From NCBI RefSeq assembly GCF_902859585.1, contig NZ_CADIJM010000001.1:868001-932000 (forward strand): a stretch of 64,000 nt of DNA. The letters run 5' to 3'. Made by a program: the position numbers and the translations under genes. This DNA comes from Achromobacter animicus (GTDB lineage: Bacteria; Pseudomonadota; Gammaproteobacteria; Burkholderiales; Burkholderiaceae_B). Below, piece by piece: positions 27,237-34,768 of the stretch. Positions within the stretch are counted from its first letter, which is position 1. Every line of letters begins with the position of its first letter. Below the pieces are notes generated by a model. It worked only from the letters and a program-made list of their open reading frames with translations, ran no database searches and had not been told where the DNA came from.

Positions 27237-27941
27237 ATGAAGTCGCTTCCCCTCGCATTTGCTGCCCTTGCCACCACCCTGCTGCCCACGCTGGCGCACG
27301 CCGCGTACACGCCCACCGAGATCGAACGGGCGGTGCTCGAGTACGGCATACGCGAAGAACATGATGCCTTGCTCCGGGCCGACTGGCGCCTGCTGGGCCG
27401 GATGATGGACATATCGCGTGTGGACCCCGCGGATATCTCGGACATGTACGCCAAGGGTCCGACGGACAAGGCGCCGGCCGTGATCGAAGATTCCTTCGTG
27501 TTCAAGGCGACGATCGATGCGGCAGCGGCGAAGGCCGGCGTCGTGACGTTCGCCGGCACCCGCGGGGCCACCGTCCGCGCCACGCTGCCGGCAGGCGCGC
27601 AGCCCGCCAACGACCTGATGTTGACCTGCGCCAAGCTGGCTTTTGCCGATGGCGTCGCCACGTTCTCGCAGTGCCAGAACTGGACGCCCGTCGCCGAGAA
27701 GACCGTTGCGGATTTTCGCGCCGACATCGCCGGATTCCTGCAAGGCAAGCCCGCGAAGAAGTACGTGGCCAAGTTCGTGATCGACTACTTCGTCGTCGCG
27801 GGCGACATGCCGGCCAAGGCCGGCTGCCCCGACGACCGCAAGGCCTGCGACGAGGCGATCCGCAAGACCGACATGACGCGCGCGGGCTATCAGGCCGTGA
27901 CTGAGCGCCTGAACGCGGCGGGCGTGCAGACCGGGCGCTAA
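27237..27941 (+). CDS. Secreted protein of unknown function
   Basis: 234 aa. A clear Sec signal (MKSLPLAFAALATTLLPTLAHA) precedes a mature protein with a beta-rich middle (VVTFAGTRGATVRATL, LMLTCAKLAFADGVATFSQC) that could be an OB-fold of the tRNA_anti-like type. Four cysteines in the mature part may form two disulfides. The ATG at 27237 has no strong ribosome site. Confidence 0.72.
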   Translation: MKSLPLAFAALATTLLPTLAHAAYTPTEIERAVLEYGIREEHDALLRADWRLLGRMMDISRVDPADISDMYAKGPTDKAPAVIEDSFVFKATIDAAAAKAGVVTFAGTRGATVRATLPAGAQPANDLMLTCAKLAFADGVATFSQCQNWTPVAEKTVADFRADIAGFLQGKPAKKYVAKFVIDYFVVAGDMPAKAGCPDDRKACDEAIRKTDMTRAGYQAVTERLNAAGVQTGR

Positions 27942-28031
27942 GCCTTTCAGGCCATTCCTGCGTGCCCTCCATTGCGGGCGCGCAGGCAGCCGCTACTCAG
28001 GCGGCGCCCAGCGTCACTAGTCCCGAGGCGT

Positions 28032-30611
28032 TCAGCTGCGGCCGGGCTCCGTCCTGGCCGCAGCGGCGTTGGCCTGCGTTTCGGCCTGTACTTCGGCCTC
28101 CGCCTCGGCCTCGGCCCGAGCCTCCAGCTCATTGCCCAGCACCTCGGCCGAATCCTCGTTGCTGGCTTCCGGCTTCAGGCGGCGGCGCGTATGGCCCGCG
28201 GCGCGCGCGCTGTTGCCCTCGTCCGCACGCTCGGCCTGCACGTGCACATTGGCCGCAGGCGCGTAGCCGCGCTTGTCCTGACCGAAGTAGACCACCGTGT
28301 GCGGGTACGGCAGCTCGATGCCCGCGGCGTCGAAGTGCTTCTTGAGCAGGCGGTTGTAGCCGCGCTGCACCGCCCACTGCATGCCCGGCGTGGTCTTGAT
28401 GAGGATGCGGATGGTCACGCCCTTGTCGTTGACCGCCGTGACGCCCGCCACCGTCATGTCTTCCAGGATCTCCGGTCCAAGCACCGAATCGGTCATCAGC
28501 TCGGCAAACGCCGCACGCAGATGCTCGATGGCGTCGTCCACGCTTTCGCGGTGGGCAATCGTGTATTCACCCAGGTGATACGAGAAATCGCGCATGTGGT
28601 TGGCCACCACGTCCACCGACGAGAACGGCACCAGATGGTAGCCGCCGTCCAGCGTGCGGATGCCGACCGAGCGGATGGTCATCTTCTCGACCGTGCCGAA
28701 CACGCCGGCCACCTGCACCACGTCGTTCTCGTTCATCCCGTTCTCAAGCTGGATGAAGACGCCGGTGATGATGTCCTGCACCAGCTTCTGCGCACCAAAA
28801 CCGATGGCCAGACCGACCACGCCAGCACCGGCGATCAGCGGGCCGACGTCGATGCCGATCTGCGACAGCAGCACCATCAGCGTCATCGTTACGATGACGA
28901 TCAGCGCGGCGTTGCGGAACAGCGCCAGCAGCGTGCGTTCGCGCGCGCTGGGCATGCCCCGTTCTTCGCTTTGGCTCAGGCGATGCTCGATGATGCTGGC
29001 GATCACCGTCCAGGCCAGCATGGCGATCATCAGGACGATCACGATGTTCAGCACCACCTTGATCGCGGCGGCGCCCGCGTCCGACGCCAGCCAGCGCGAC
29101 AGGTCAAAGGCCTGCCACGCGTCCAGGATCAGCAGCACGATGATGATGCGGATGATCCAGCCAACCACCTTCAGCGCAGCCGGCACGTACGCATTGACGC
29201 GTGCCTCCAGCAGCGGCAAGCGCCGCCGCAGGTCGTCCGACAGGCGGATCGGCTTGGCCAGCACCGCGTTCAGCAGCAGGATCAGCAGGCTGCCCACGCC
29301 GATGACCAGCAGCGTCTGCGCCGTGGCGCGCGCCATGAACGGCAGCGCATCGGTCGGGTCGACCTGGCTGACCACAAGCAGGATCGTGAAGTAGAGGATG
29401 CCCAGCACGTGCCAGATGCGCGACAGCAGCCGCAGCCGGGATCCCATGAATGTGGCCGCGCCCGCGGCCCGGCGGTCCAGCCGTTCGCGGACCGCCTGCC
29501 GGTTATGCCAGATGACGCGTACGGCGTAGATGTACACCGCCAGCATGATGAGCATCGTAGTCAGCCGGCCCAGCGCCGGCGACAGCGCTGCCGCCATCAC
29601 GGGTCCGACCACCAGCGTGCCGTAACCCGCAGCCGCCACGATGCGCACCAGCCACGCGTTCCAGTACTTCGCCAATTCGTCCGACATCGGCAACAAGCGC
29701 AGATGCGGATGGCGCACGGCGAACACCGTGCGGATCAGCACCTTCACGATCTCCACCGCCACGAAGGCCTGCAGGAACAGCGAGGCCAGTCCATCCAGCG
29801 TGCCGCGCCCCGGCGTGCTCCACAGCGCCGCCGCGCCGCCTGCCATGGCGGCCAGCAAGACGACGGCGACGTCGATCGCCAGCGCACCCACGATCGCGCC
29901 CGCGCGGCGGGTCAGCACCTTCATGGACGCCGGCTTGCCCCGGACGGGGGCCGACCCGGTTTCGCAACCGTGCTCGGCCACCCAGCGGTCGATCCGCGTA
30001 TAGATACGCATGGCGATCATGCGCAGCAGGATGAAGGCGATGATGGTGGCCGCGGCAGCCAGCGCCAGCGGCAGCAACGCGCTGCGCGCCGTGCCGCTGT
30101 CCATGCGCAAATTCTGGCCCGAGGCCAGCGCGCGCATGTCGTCAACGCCCTGCCCCATGTCGGCCGCGACCCCGGTCAGGAACTGCTGAACGCCATTGGC
30201 CATGCGCTCCTGGAACGTCGGCTCGGCGGGGGTGGCGGGCGTCTGTTTCGCCGTCGCGGTCTTGGCTGGCGCTGCGCCAGCGGCGGCCGGTTTGTCACTG
30301 GCCGCCTGCGCGCGCAGCTGGTCGATCAGGGCTTGGCGCGCTTGGGGGTTGTCCAGCAGATCGGCCAGCGCGGCGGGCGTCAACGCCGAAGCCGCGGGGG
30401 CCGGCTCAGCCGGCGGTTCGGCCGCCGCGGCCGGGGTCAGCAGCGGGAATGCGGCGGTGGCCGGAGCGTGCCAGAGGATCGATAAACAACTCAACATCGC
30501 CGCCAGCAGCCAGGCCGCCAGCCAGGGCCTTTCCCGTCTGCGCCGCCAGGAGACGGCGGCATGGTGGCGGAATGGAAGGGATCGGGATGCTGTCGTTGCG
30601 GATCGAACCAC
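28032..30611 (-). CDS. ybiO: Large MscS-family mechanosensitive channel (YbiO-like)
   Basis: 859 aa from a GTG start at 30609-30611 with AGGAG eight bases upstream; no ATG fits as well. A signal-like segment (WLAAWLLAAMLSCLSILW) is followed by a Pro/Ala linker, LADLLDNPQARQALIDQL, about ten membrane helices and the MscS core: IAGAGVVGLAIGFGAQKLVQ, then DIITGVFIQLENGMNENDVV. The N-terminal DNxxxRxxLIDQLR block and layout match E. coli YbiO. It opens under hypo-osmotic stress in the inner membrane. The C-terminus carries an Ala-Glu repeat tail (EARAEAEAEAEVQAETQ). Confidence 0.9.
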   Translation of the reverse strand: MVRSATTASRSLPFRHHAAVSWRRRRERPWLAAWLLAAMLSCLSILWHAPATAAFPLLTPAAAAEPPAEPAPAASALTPAALADLLDNPQARQALIDQLRAQAASDKPAAAGAAPAKTATAKQTPATPAEPTFQERMANGVQQFLTGVAADMGQGVDDMRALASGQNLRMDSGTARSALLPLALAAAATIIAFILLRMIAMRIYTRIDRWVAEHGCETGSAPVRGKPASMKVLTRRAGAIVGALAIDVAVVLLAAMAGGAAALWSTPGRGTLDGLASLFLQAFVAVEIVKVLIRTVFAVRHPHLRLLPMSDELAKYWNAWLVRIVAAAGYGTLVVGPVMAAALSPALGRLTTMLIMLAVYIYAVRVIWHNRQAVRERLDRRAAGAATFMGSRLRLLSRIWHVLGILYFTILLVVSQVDPTDALPFMARATAQTLLVIGVGSLLILLLNAVLAKPIRLSDDLRRRLPLLEARVNAYVPAALKVVGWIIRIIIVLLILDAWQAFDLSRWLASDAGAAAIKVVLNIVIVLMIAMLAWTVIASIIEHRLSQSEERGMPSARERTLLALFRNAALIVIVTMTLMVLLSQIGIDVGPLIAGAGVVGLAIGFGAQKLVQDIITGVFIQLENGMNENDVVQVAGVFGTVEKMTIRSVGIRTLDGGYHLVPFSSVDVVANHMRDFSYHLGEYTIAHRESVDDAIEHLRAAFAELMTDSVLGPEILEDMTVAGVTAVNDKGVTIRILIKTTPGMQWAVQRGYNRLLKKHFDAAGIELPYPHTVVYFGQDKRGYAPAANVHVQAERADEGNSARAAGHTRRRLKPEASNEDSAEVLGNELEARAEAEAEAEVQAETQANAAAARTEPGRS

Positions 30612-30651
30612 TAATAAATCTCCTGTGCAATCAGGGCATGGACGCCATAGG

Positions 30652-30688
30652 TAAAAAGAGAAGCCGGCGACTGCGGGAGACCCGGCTT
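30652..30688 (-). terminator. Intrinsic terminator hairpin in the leader of the ybiO-like gene
   Basis: On the minus strand AAGCCGG (30682-30688) pairs with CCGGCTT (30661-30667) around a 14-base loop and is followed at once by CTCTTTTTAC (30651-30660). It lies about 40 bases upstream of the GTG start of the channel gene, in the sense direction. It is either an attenuator for that gene or the end of a short upstream RNA. Confidence 0.55.
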
Positions 30689-30872
30689 GGGCAAAGGGCA
30701 CATGATAAAGCCCCTGCTCTGTCCCCTTTAGCGGCGGCCTGCTCTTATCGCTGGAAGCAATAAACAAGCGGCGATTAATTCGTTGGTCCGGACGGCTTGA
30801 GTGTTTAGAGTCCAACGCCGCCATGCCCGCGCCGCATTCCGACAGGCGCGCGCCCAACCACGAGTCCGCTTC

Positions 30873-31847
30873 ATGACCATCCGATTCCAAGCTGCACGCC
30901 GCAACACCCTGCTCGCCCTTGCTCTGGCCGTCACCGGCATGGGCGCCGCGCAGGCCGACCAACGCGTCATCCGCATCGTCGTGCCCTACGGCACCGGCGC
31001 AGTCCAGGACACCATCGCCCGCGCGATCGGCGACGAACTGGGCCGCGCGTTGGATGCCTCCATCGTGATCGAAAACCGCGCCGGCGCCGGCGGCACCGTG
31101 GGCACCGCCCAGGTCGCCCGCGCCAAGCCAGATGGCAACACCCTGGTGCTTGCCGCAGCCAGCCACAACATCGCCGGGTATCTGTATAAGAACCTCAGCT
31201 ACGACCCCTACAAGGACTTCACGGGTGTCGCCTACATCGGCAACACCGGCTACATCATCCTTGCGTCCGCCTCGCTGAACGCCAAGAACACCGCGGAATT
31301 CATCCAGGCCGTCAAAGCCAAACCCGGCGCTTACGATTACGCGTCGGCCGGCAACGGCAGCGCCTCGCACCTGGGGATGGCGTCGTTCCTGACCGCCGCC
31401 GGCGCGCAGATGCAGCACATCCCCATGAAGTCCACCGGCGACGCCGTGACCGAACTGCTCGCCGGCCGCGTCCAGGCCGTCACCGCCGCCACCATCGGCG
31501 TGACCGCCTATCGCAACGACCCGCGCGTCACGTTCCTGGCCTACACCGGCAAGACCCGTTCACGCTTCGCGCCGGATCTTCCCACCGTTGCCGAAAGCGG
31601 CCTGCCCGGCTACGCCTTCGATTCGTGGCTCGGTTTGCTCGCCCCCGCCGGCATCGCCGCGGCAGACCGAGACAAGATCAATACCGCGGTCAACAAGGTG
31701 CTGGCCGACCCGAAGGTGCAATCGCGATTGGCTTCGCTGGGCGTCGAAGCTGAAGCCAAATCCGCGGCGCAGTTTCAGGCGCTGCTGAAGGCGGATTTCG
31801 AAGCGGCAGGAAAGGTGGTGAGCGCTTCCGGGGCGCGGGTGGAGTAG
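30873..31847 (+). CDS. Bug-family (tripartite tricarboxylate) periplasmic solute receptor
   Basis: 324 aa. Signal peptide (NTLLALALAVTGMGAAQA), then RVIRIVVPYGTGAVQDTIAR and VIENRAGAGGTVGTAQVARA, the pyrroline-strand motifs of Bug receptors that bind carboxylates. No TctA/TctB membrane partner is nearby, as is usual for orphan Bug genes in Bordetella and Achromobacter. The usual PGG in the first loop is replaced by GTGAVQD, which may alter ligand preference. Confidence 0.9.
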   Translation: MTIRFQAARRNTLLALALAVTGMGAAQADQRVIRIVVPYGTGAVQDTIARAIGDELGRALDASIVIENRAGAGGTVGTAQVARAKPDGNTLVLAAASHNIAGYLYKNLSYDPYKDFTGVAYIGNTGYIILASASLNAKNTAEFIQAVKAKPGAYDYASAGNGSASHLGMASFLTAAGAQMQHIPMKSTGDAVTELLAGRVQAVTAATIGVTAYRNDPRVTFLAYTGKTRSRFAPDLPTVAESGLPGYAFDSWLGLLAPAGIAAADRDKINTAVNKVLADPKVQSRLASLGVEAEAKSAAQFQALLKADFEAAGKVVSASGARVE

Positions 31848-31861
31848 ACCCTGATTCTTCG

Positions 31862-32194
31862 TTAAGCCAAGGTGTCGGTCAGGTGTTGATGCGGATCAGC
31901 ACCCGAAGCCACCGGTCCGGTTTCGGGTCGCACGGAGCAAGGCTTTACCGGTTCAAGGGTGTACACGATCTGTTCCACGACATTGGTCATGGAACAGCGG
32001 GCTTCAAAACGTGCCTGTTCGTCCAGATCCCGATAGGCCGGGAAATAGAAGAACGAAATCTTGCGGATCTTGAATTCGATGCCCAATTCGCTATTGGCCG
32101 AATAGCGCAGGCCCCAGTGGGGACAGCTGGGGGTCTGATACTGATTCTTGGGCAAAAACAACCATCCCACGGACACTGCAGGAAGCGTAGCCAC
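31862..32194 (-). CDS. Doubtful small open frame
   Basis: 110 aa from a GTG without a ribosome site. The sequence (SELGIEFKIRKISFFYFPAY, DLDEQARFEA) is more protein-like than the frame on the other strand, and the local base composition is less GC-rich than its neighbours. I recognise no family. This fills the 447-base gap between the Bug receptor and the TetR gene; apart from it I see nothing there. Confidence 0.3.
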   Translation of the reverse strand: MATLPAVSVGWLFLPKNQYQTPSCPHWGLRYSANSELGIEFKIRKISFFYFPAYRDLDEQARFEARCSMTNVVEQIVYTLEPVKPCSVRPETGPVASGADPHQHLTDTLA

Positions 32195-32294
32195 ATTTTG
32201 TGACGCCTAAGCGATCACATGATGCATCCCACTGCAGGGGACCGTCGCCCTCGCACGCCCGGTTGGCGCCCAGGCGGATGATGCAAAGGACGTT

Positions 32295-32909
32295 TCAAGC
32301 TTCGGGTCGCCGACGCATCCCGTCCAGCAATAAATCCGTAATGAACTCCGCCACCGCCTGCTGCCTGGCCGCGTCGGGCATCAGCCGAGCGAAACGTTCG
32401 ATGATGGCAATGAGCGACTGACCGAACCACTCGGGCGAAATCTCCGGGCGGAATAGTCCCGCCTGCTGCTCCGACCGGACGTTCTCGGCGATCAGGATCA
32501 CCAGCTCGTCTTTCAGCGCCTCGGCCGCCTCGGCCTGGAAGAAGCCGATGCGCGTGAGATTTGGGTCTTCCTGCAGGATGGCAAGCAACGTCCCGATACC
32601 CTGCCGGATGCGGTTGACCAGGGCTTCGCCCTGCAGGTGGCCCGGCAGGCGGGCCTCGCTGATCGCCCGGCGCAGCCGCTGCGCGAATAGCCCCACCAGC
32701 TCGTCGTAGGCCGCTTGCTTGCTGGTGAAGTATTGATAGAACACGGGCTGGGTCACGCCGGCGCGGGCAACGATGTCGCTGACGCGGGTGTGCTGGAATC
32801 CCCGTTCGGCGAATTCGGCCGCGGCGACGGCCAGGAGTTGTAGCCGGGTGCGTTCGCCCTTGGTGAGGCGCCTGTCCTGCGATGCCGAAGTGGGTAGTGC
32901 CATGCTCAT
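32295..32909 (-). CDS. TetR-family regulator
   Basis: 204 aa. Helix-turn-helix at residues 30-60: VSDIVARAGVTQPVFYQYFTSKQAAYDE. The C-terminal ligand domain is typical in length. Starts at the ATG 32907-32909, with a second ATG two codons in. No obvious target gene is adjacent; the nearest gene upstream (33135) is on the other strand. A GCGGAAA/TTTCCGC inverted repeat lies at its start. Confidence 0.9.
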   Translation of the reverse strand: MSMALPTSASQDRRLTKGERTRLQLLAVAAAEFAERGFQHTRVSDIVARAGVTQPVFYQYFTSKQAAYDELVGLFAQRLRRAISEARLPGHLQGEALVNRIRQGIGTLLAILQEDPNLTRIGFFQAEAAEALKDELVILIAENVRSEQQAGLFRPEISPEWFGQSLIAIIERFARLMPDAARQQAVAEFITDLLLDGMRRRPEA

Positions 32910-32910
32910 C

Positions 32911-32942
32911 GCGGAAAAATACTACCTATCCTCGCTTTCCGC
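32911..32942. promoter_or_regulatory. Inverted repeat upstream of tetR (32.9 kb)
   Basis: GCGGAAA (32911-32917) and TTTCCGC (32936-32942) are perfect arms with an 18-base spacer containing TAGGTAGTAT on the minus strand. It abuts the tetR start, so autoregulation is possible, though the spacing is long for a TetR dimer. Confidence 0.3.
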
Positions 32943-33086
32943 CACTGCAACAAGCGCAAATTGCCACACTTCGGTCCAGGCGGCGGTTCGCTCCTAGCGT
33001 CTTGTCACAGTGCTGAAATCAGTTGAAATCCCCGTATCGCTTGAGACACCTAATCCGCGCGCCCCAGCAGTAAAGTACGTCTATCG

Positions 33087-33116
33087 TCCGGCGGCTGGCA
33101 CAGTGCCGCCGCCGGA
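33087..33116 (+). promoter_or_regulatory. 30-base near-perfect hairpin in the leader of the repeat-protein gene
   Basis: TCCGGCGGC and GGCAC (left) pair with GTGCC and GCCGCCGGA (right), giving 14 base pairs with one bulged T and a one-base turn. It ends about six bases before the AGGAG ribosome site of the gene starting at 33135, so it may stabilise the mRNA or act as a DNA dyad. Confidence 0.5.
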
Positions 33117-33134
33117 TGGCTCAGGAGCAAGATC

Positions 33135-33728
33135 ATGAAGCGGTGTACAGGCCGGGTGGCCATTGCGGCGTTGGCGCTGGCGGTTGCTGGTGCGCCGGCA
33201 GTGGCTGGCGGGCGTGGCGGAAATTGGGGCGGCCATGGAGGGGGTTATGGCGGCGGCTATCACCACTATCACGGCGGCGGTGGAAGCAGTTCCAGCGGCT
33301 GGTGGATCGGCGGCGCCTTTGCACTGGCGACGGTCGGGCTGCTGCTGGCGGCCAATTCGGGGCCGTCCTATGTGCAGACCGGGGTTTACTCGTCGGGGGT
33401 GGGCTACACGAGCCCGCCGCTGTACGCGGCGCCCGTGTACGGCACGACGGTCTATGAAGCCGCGCCGGTCTACACCGCCCCGGTTTACGAAGCGCCGCCC
33501 GTTGCCTATTCCACACCTGTGCCCCAGTACGCGCCCGTACAGTACGAGTCCGCGCCCCCCGTCAATGTCGCCCAGGCGAACGCCACTACCGACTGCCAGC
33601 GTTGGGCCATGAACCAGAGCGGTTACGATCCTGCCACCATCACGCAGTGGACCACCCAGATCATGGTGGATACGTATAACCGCGCGCTGGATTCCTGCAT
33701 GACCAGCCGCGGATATCGCGCCAACTGA
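33135..33728 (+). CDS. Secreted Gly- and Tyr/Pro-repeat protein
   Basis: 197 aa. Signal peptide (IAALALAVAGAPAVAGG), Gly/His-rich segment, one hydrophobic stretch (WIGGAFALATVGLLLAANS), then a string of short Tyr-containing repeats of the form APVY/APxY (AAPVYGTTVYEAAPVYTAPV), and a conserved-looking C-terminal domain with two cysteines (DCQRWAMNQSGYDP and LDSCMTSRGY). Resembles exported glycine-rich lipoprotein-like membrane proteins of Burkholderiales. AGGAG precedes the ATG. Function unknown; surface or envelope attachment is an inference. Confidence 0.78.
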   Translation: MKRCTGRVAIAALALAVAGAPAVAGGRGGNWGGHGGGYGGGYHHYHGGGGSSSSGWWIGGAFALATVGLLLAANSGPSYVQTGVYSSGVGYTSPPLYAAPVYGTTVYEAAPVYTAPVYEAPPVAYSTPVPQYAPVQYESAPPVNVAQANATTDCQRWAMNQSGYDPATITQWTTQIMVDTYNRALDSCMTSRGYRAN

Positions 33729-33809
33729 CAGGCGTGATCGCGGGTGTATCCGGCTGGCCTGACGCGACGGCGCGCACGTGCAGCATGCCGGCGCGCCGGC
33801 CGCCGCGCA

Positions 33810-34130
33810 TCAGCGGCGCCAGCCGCGCCAGGCAAATATCACGCCGACGGCCAGGAGCAGACCGGCCGGCAGCACCCAGACAAAACCTGAGTCCGTATAG
33901 ACGACCTGTTCAATAGGATCGTAGTAGCGGCCCAACTCGTTGAATTCCCACCGCAGGTACTGCGCGTACCAGGCGTAGAAGCAGACGGCGGACAGGGCCA
34001 GGCTTATCAGCGCGCCCACGCGGGCAAACACGACACTGCGATGGGTGCGCACGGCCCCCTTCCAGGCCAGGTAACCGCATCCGCCCACCCCGGCTAACAC
34101 CATCCAGCCGCCAATCTCAGCGAGCATCAT
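33810..34130 (-). CDS. Small membrane protein of unknown function
   Basis: 106 aa with three hydrophobic segments (GGWMVLAGVGGCGYLAW, ALISLALSAVCFYAWYAQYL, VLPAGLLLAVGVIFAW). Its start overlaps the 3' end of the DUF523 gene by 14 bases, so it is translated from the same mRNA. No family recognised. Confidence 0.7.
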   Translation of the reverse strand: MMLAEIGGWMVLAGVGGCGYLAWKGAVRTHRSVVFARVGALISLALSAVCFYAWYAQYLRWEFNELGRYYDPIEQVVYTDSGFVWVLPAGLLLAVGVIFAWRGWRR

Positions 34131-34623
34131 CCGCCTCCAGTTCGGCCAGGAATGCCGCCGCTTCGGCCCACTGATGCTCGCTGAAGACGTGCACCCCCGC
34201 GCCGCGCAGCAATTGCGCGGTCACGCCCATGCCGGGCTGACGGCGGCCCGCGAAATGGCCGTCGTAGACGTAACTGCTGCCGCAGGACGGGCTGCCCTCT
34301 TTCAGGACGGCCATACGAATACCTCGCGCTTGCGCTGCCGCCAGCGCCTCGTGCGCACCGCGCACGAAAGGCGCTGTCACGTCGTCGCCCGTCACCGCCA
34401 CGACACGGGCACGGCCCGCCAACACCGAAGCGGCGTTTTCGCCCGGGTCGATCTCCGCCGGGGGCCGCGGGATCGGCATGCCGCCCGCCACCTCGGGACA
34501 GACGGCCACGACACGGCCTTCTTCCCGCCAGCGCGCCAGGATGGCATCGCCATGGGGCACGCCGCGTCCGTCGTAACGCACGGGGTTGCCCAGGAGGCAG
34601 GAACTGATCAGAACACGATACAT
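34117..34623 (-). CDS. DUF523 family protein
   Basis: 168 aa. LISSCLLGNPVRYDG at the N-terminus, VCPEVAGGMPIPRPPAEI in the middle and LKEGSPSCGSSYVYDG near residue 110 are the conserved Cys-bearing motifs of DUF523, a family of unknown biochemical role. The ATG at 34621-34623 follows a run of seven C on the coding strand and has no Shine-Dalgarno sequence, so translation may start poorly. Longer upstream reading is Pro/Arg-rich and artificial. Confidence 0.88.
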   Translation of the reverse strand: MYRVLISSCLLGNPVRYDGRGVPHGDAILARWREEGRVVAVCPEVAGGMPIPRPPAEIDPGENAASVLAGRARVVAVTGDDVTAPFVRGAHEALAAAQARGIRMAVLKEGSPSCGSSYVYDGHFAGRRQPGMGVTAQLLRGAGVHVFSEHQWAEAAAFLAELEADDAR

Positions 34624-34699
34624 GGGGGGGTGAAATCGGTAGATGAGCGGCCGCGGGCGGCGCGGCCAGGCAGGTGACACGAGCCGGCCCCGCAAGCAA

Positions 34700-34718
34700 A
34701 CGGCGCACAAGGCGCCGT
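34700..34718 (-). terminator. Hairpin after the NYN-LOTUS gene
   Basis: ACGGCGC and GCGCCGT (34700-34706, 34712-34718) form a 7-bp stem with a 5-base loop. On the minus strand it is followed by TTGCTTGC. It lies about 50 bases past the stop codon of the NYN gene and is a probable weak terminator. Confidence 0.45.
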
Positions 34719-34768
34719 CTGAAGCGTTCGTCAGCGCTGACTGACGGCGGGCCGGGCCGATCGCGACG

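Noticed and set aside
27972-30485. 837-codon plus-strand open frame opposite the mechanosensitive channel
   Set aside because: Composition is that of an antisense shadow; the YbiO-like protein on the other strand is unmistakable.
30612-30872. A named riboswitch class (for example Mn-sensing yybP-ykoY) in the channel gene leader
   Set aside because: I could not match conserved core sequences of any known class; only the terminator hairpin is supported.
31883-32203. Plus-strand frame opposite the doubtful 110-aa frame
   Set aside because: Less protein-like than the minus-strand frame and without a ribosome site; neither is strongly supported.
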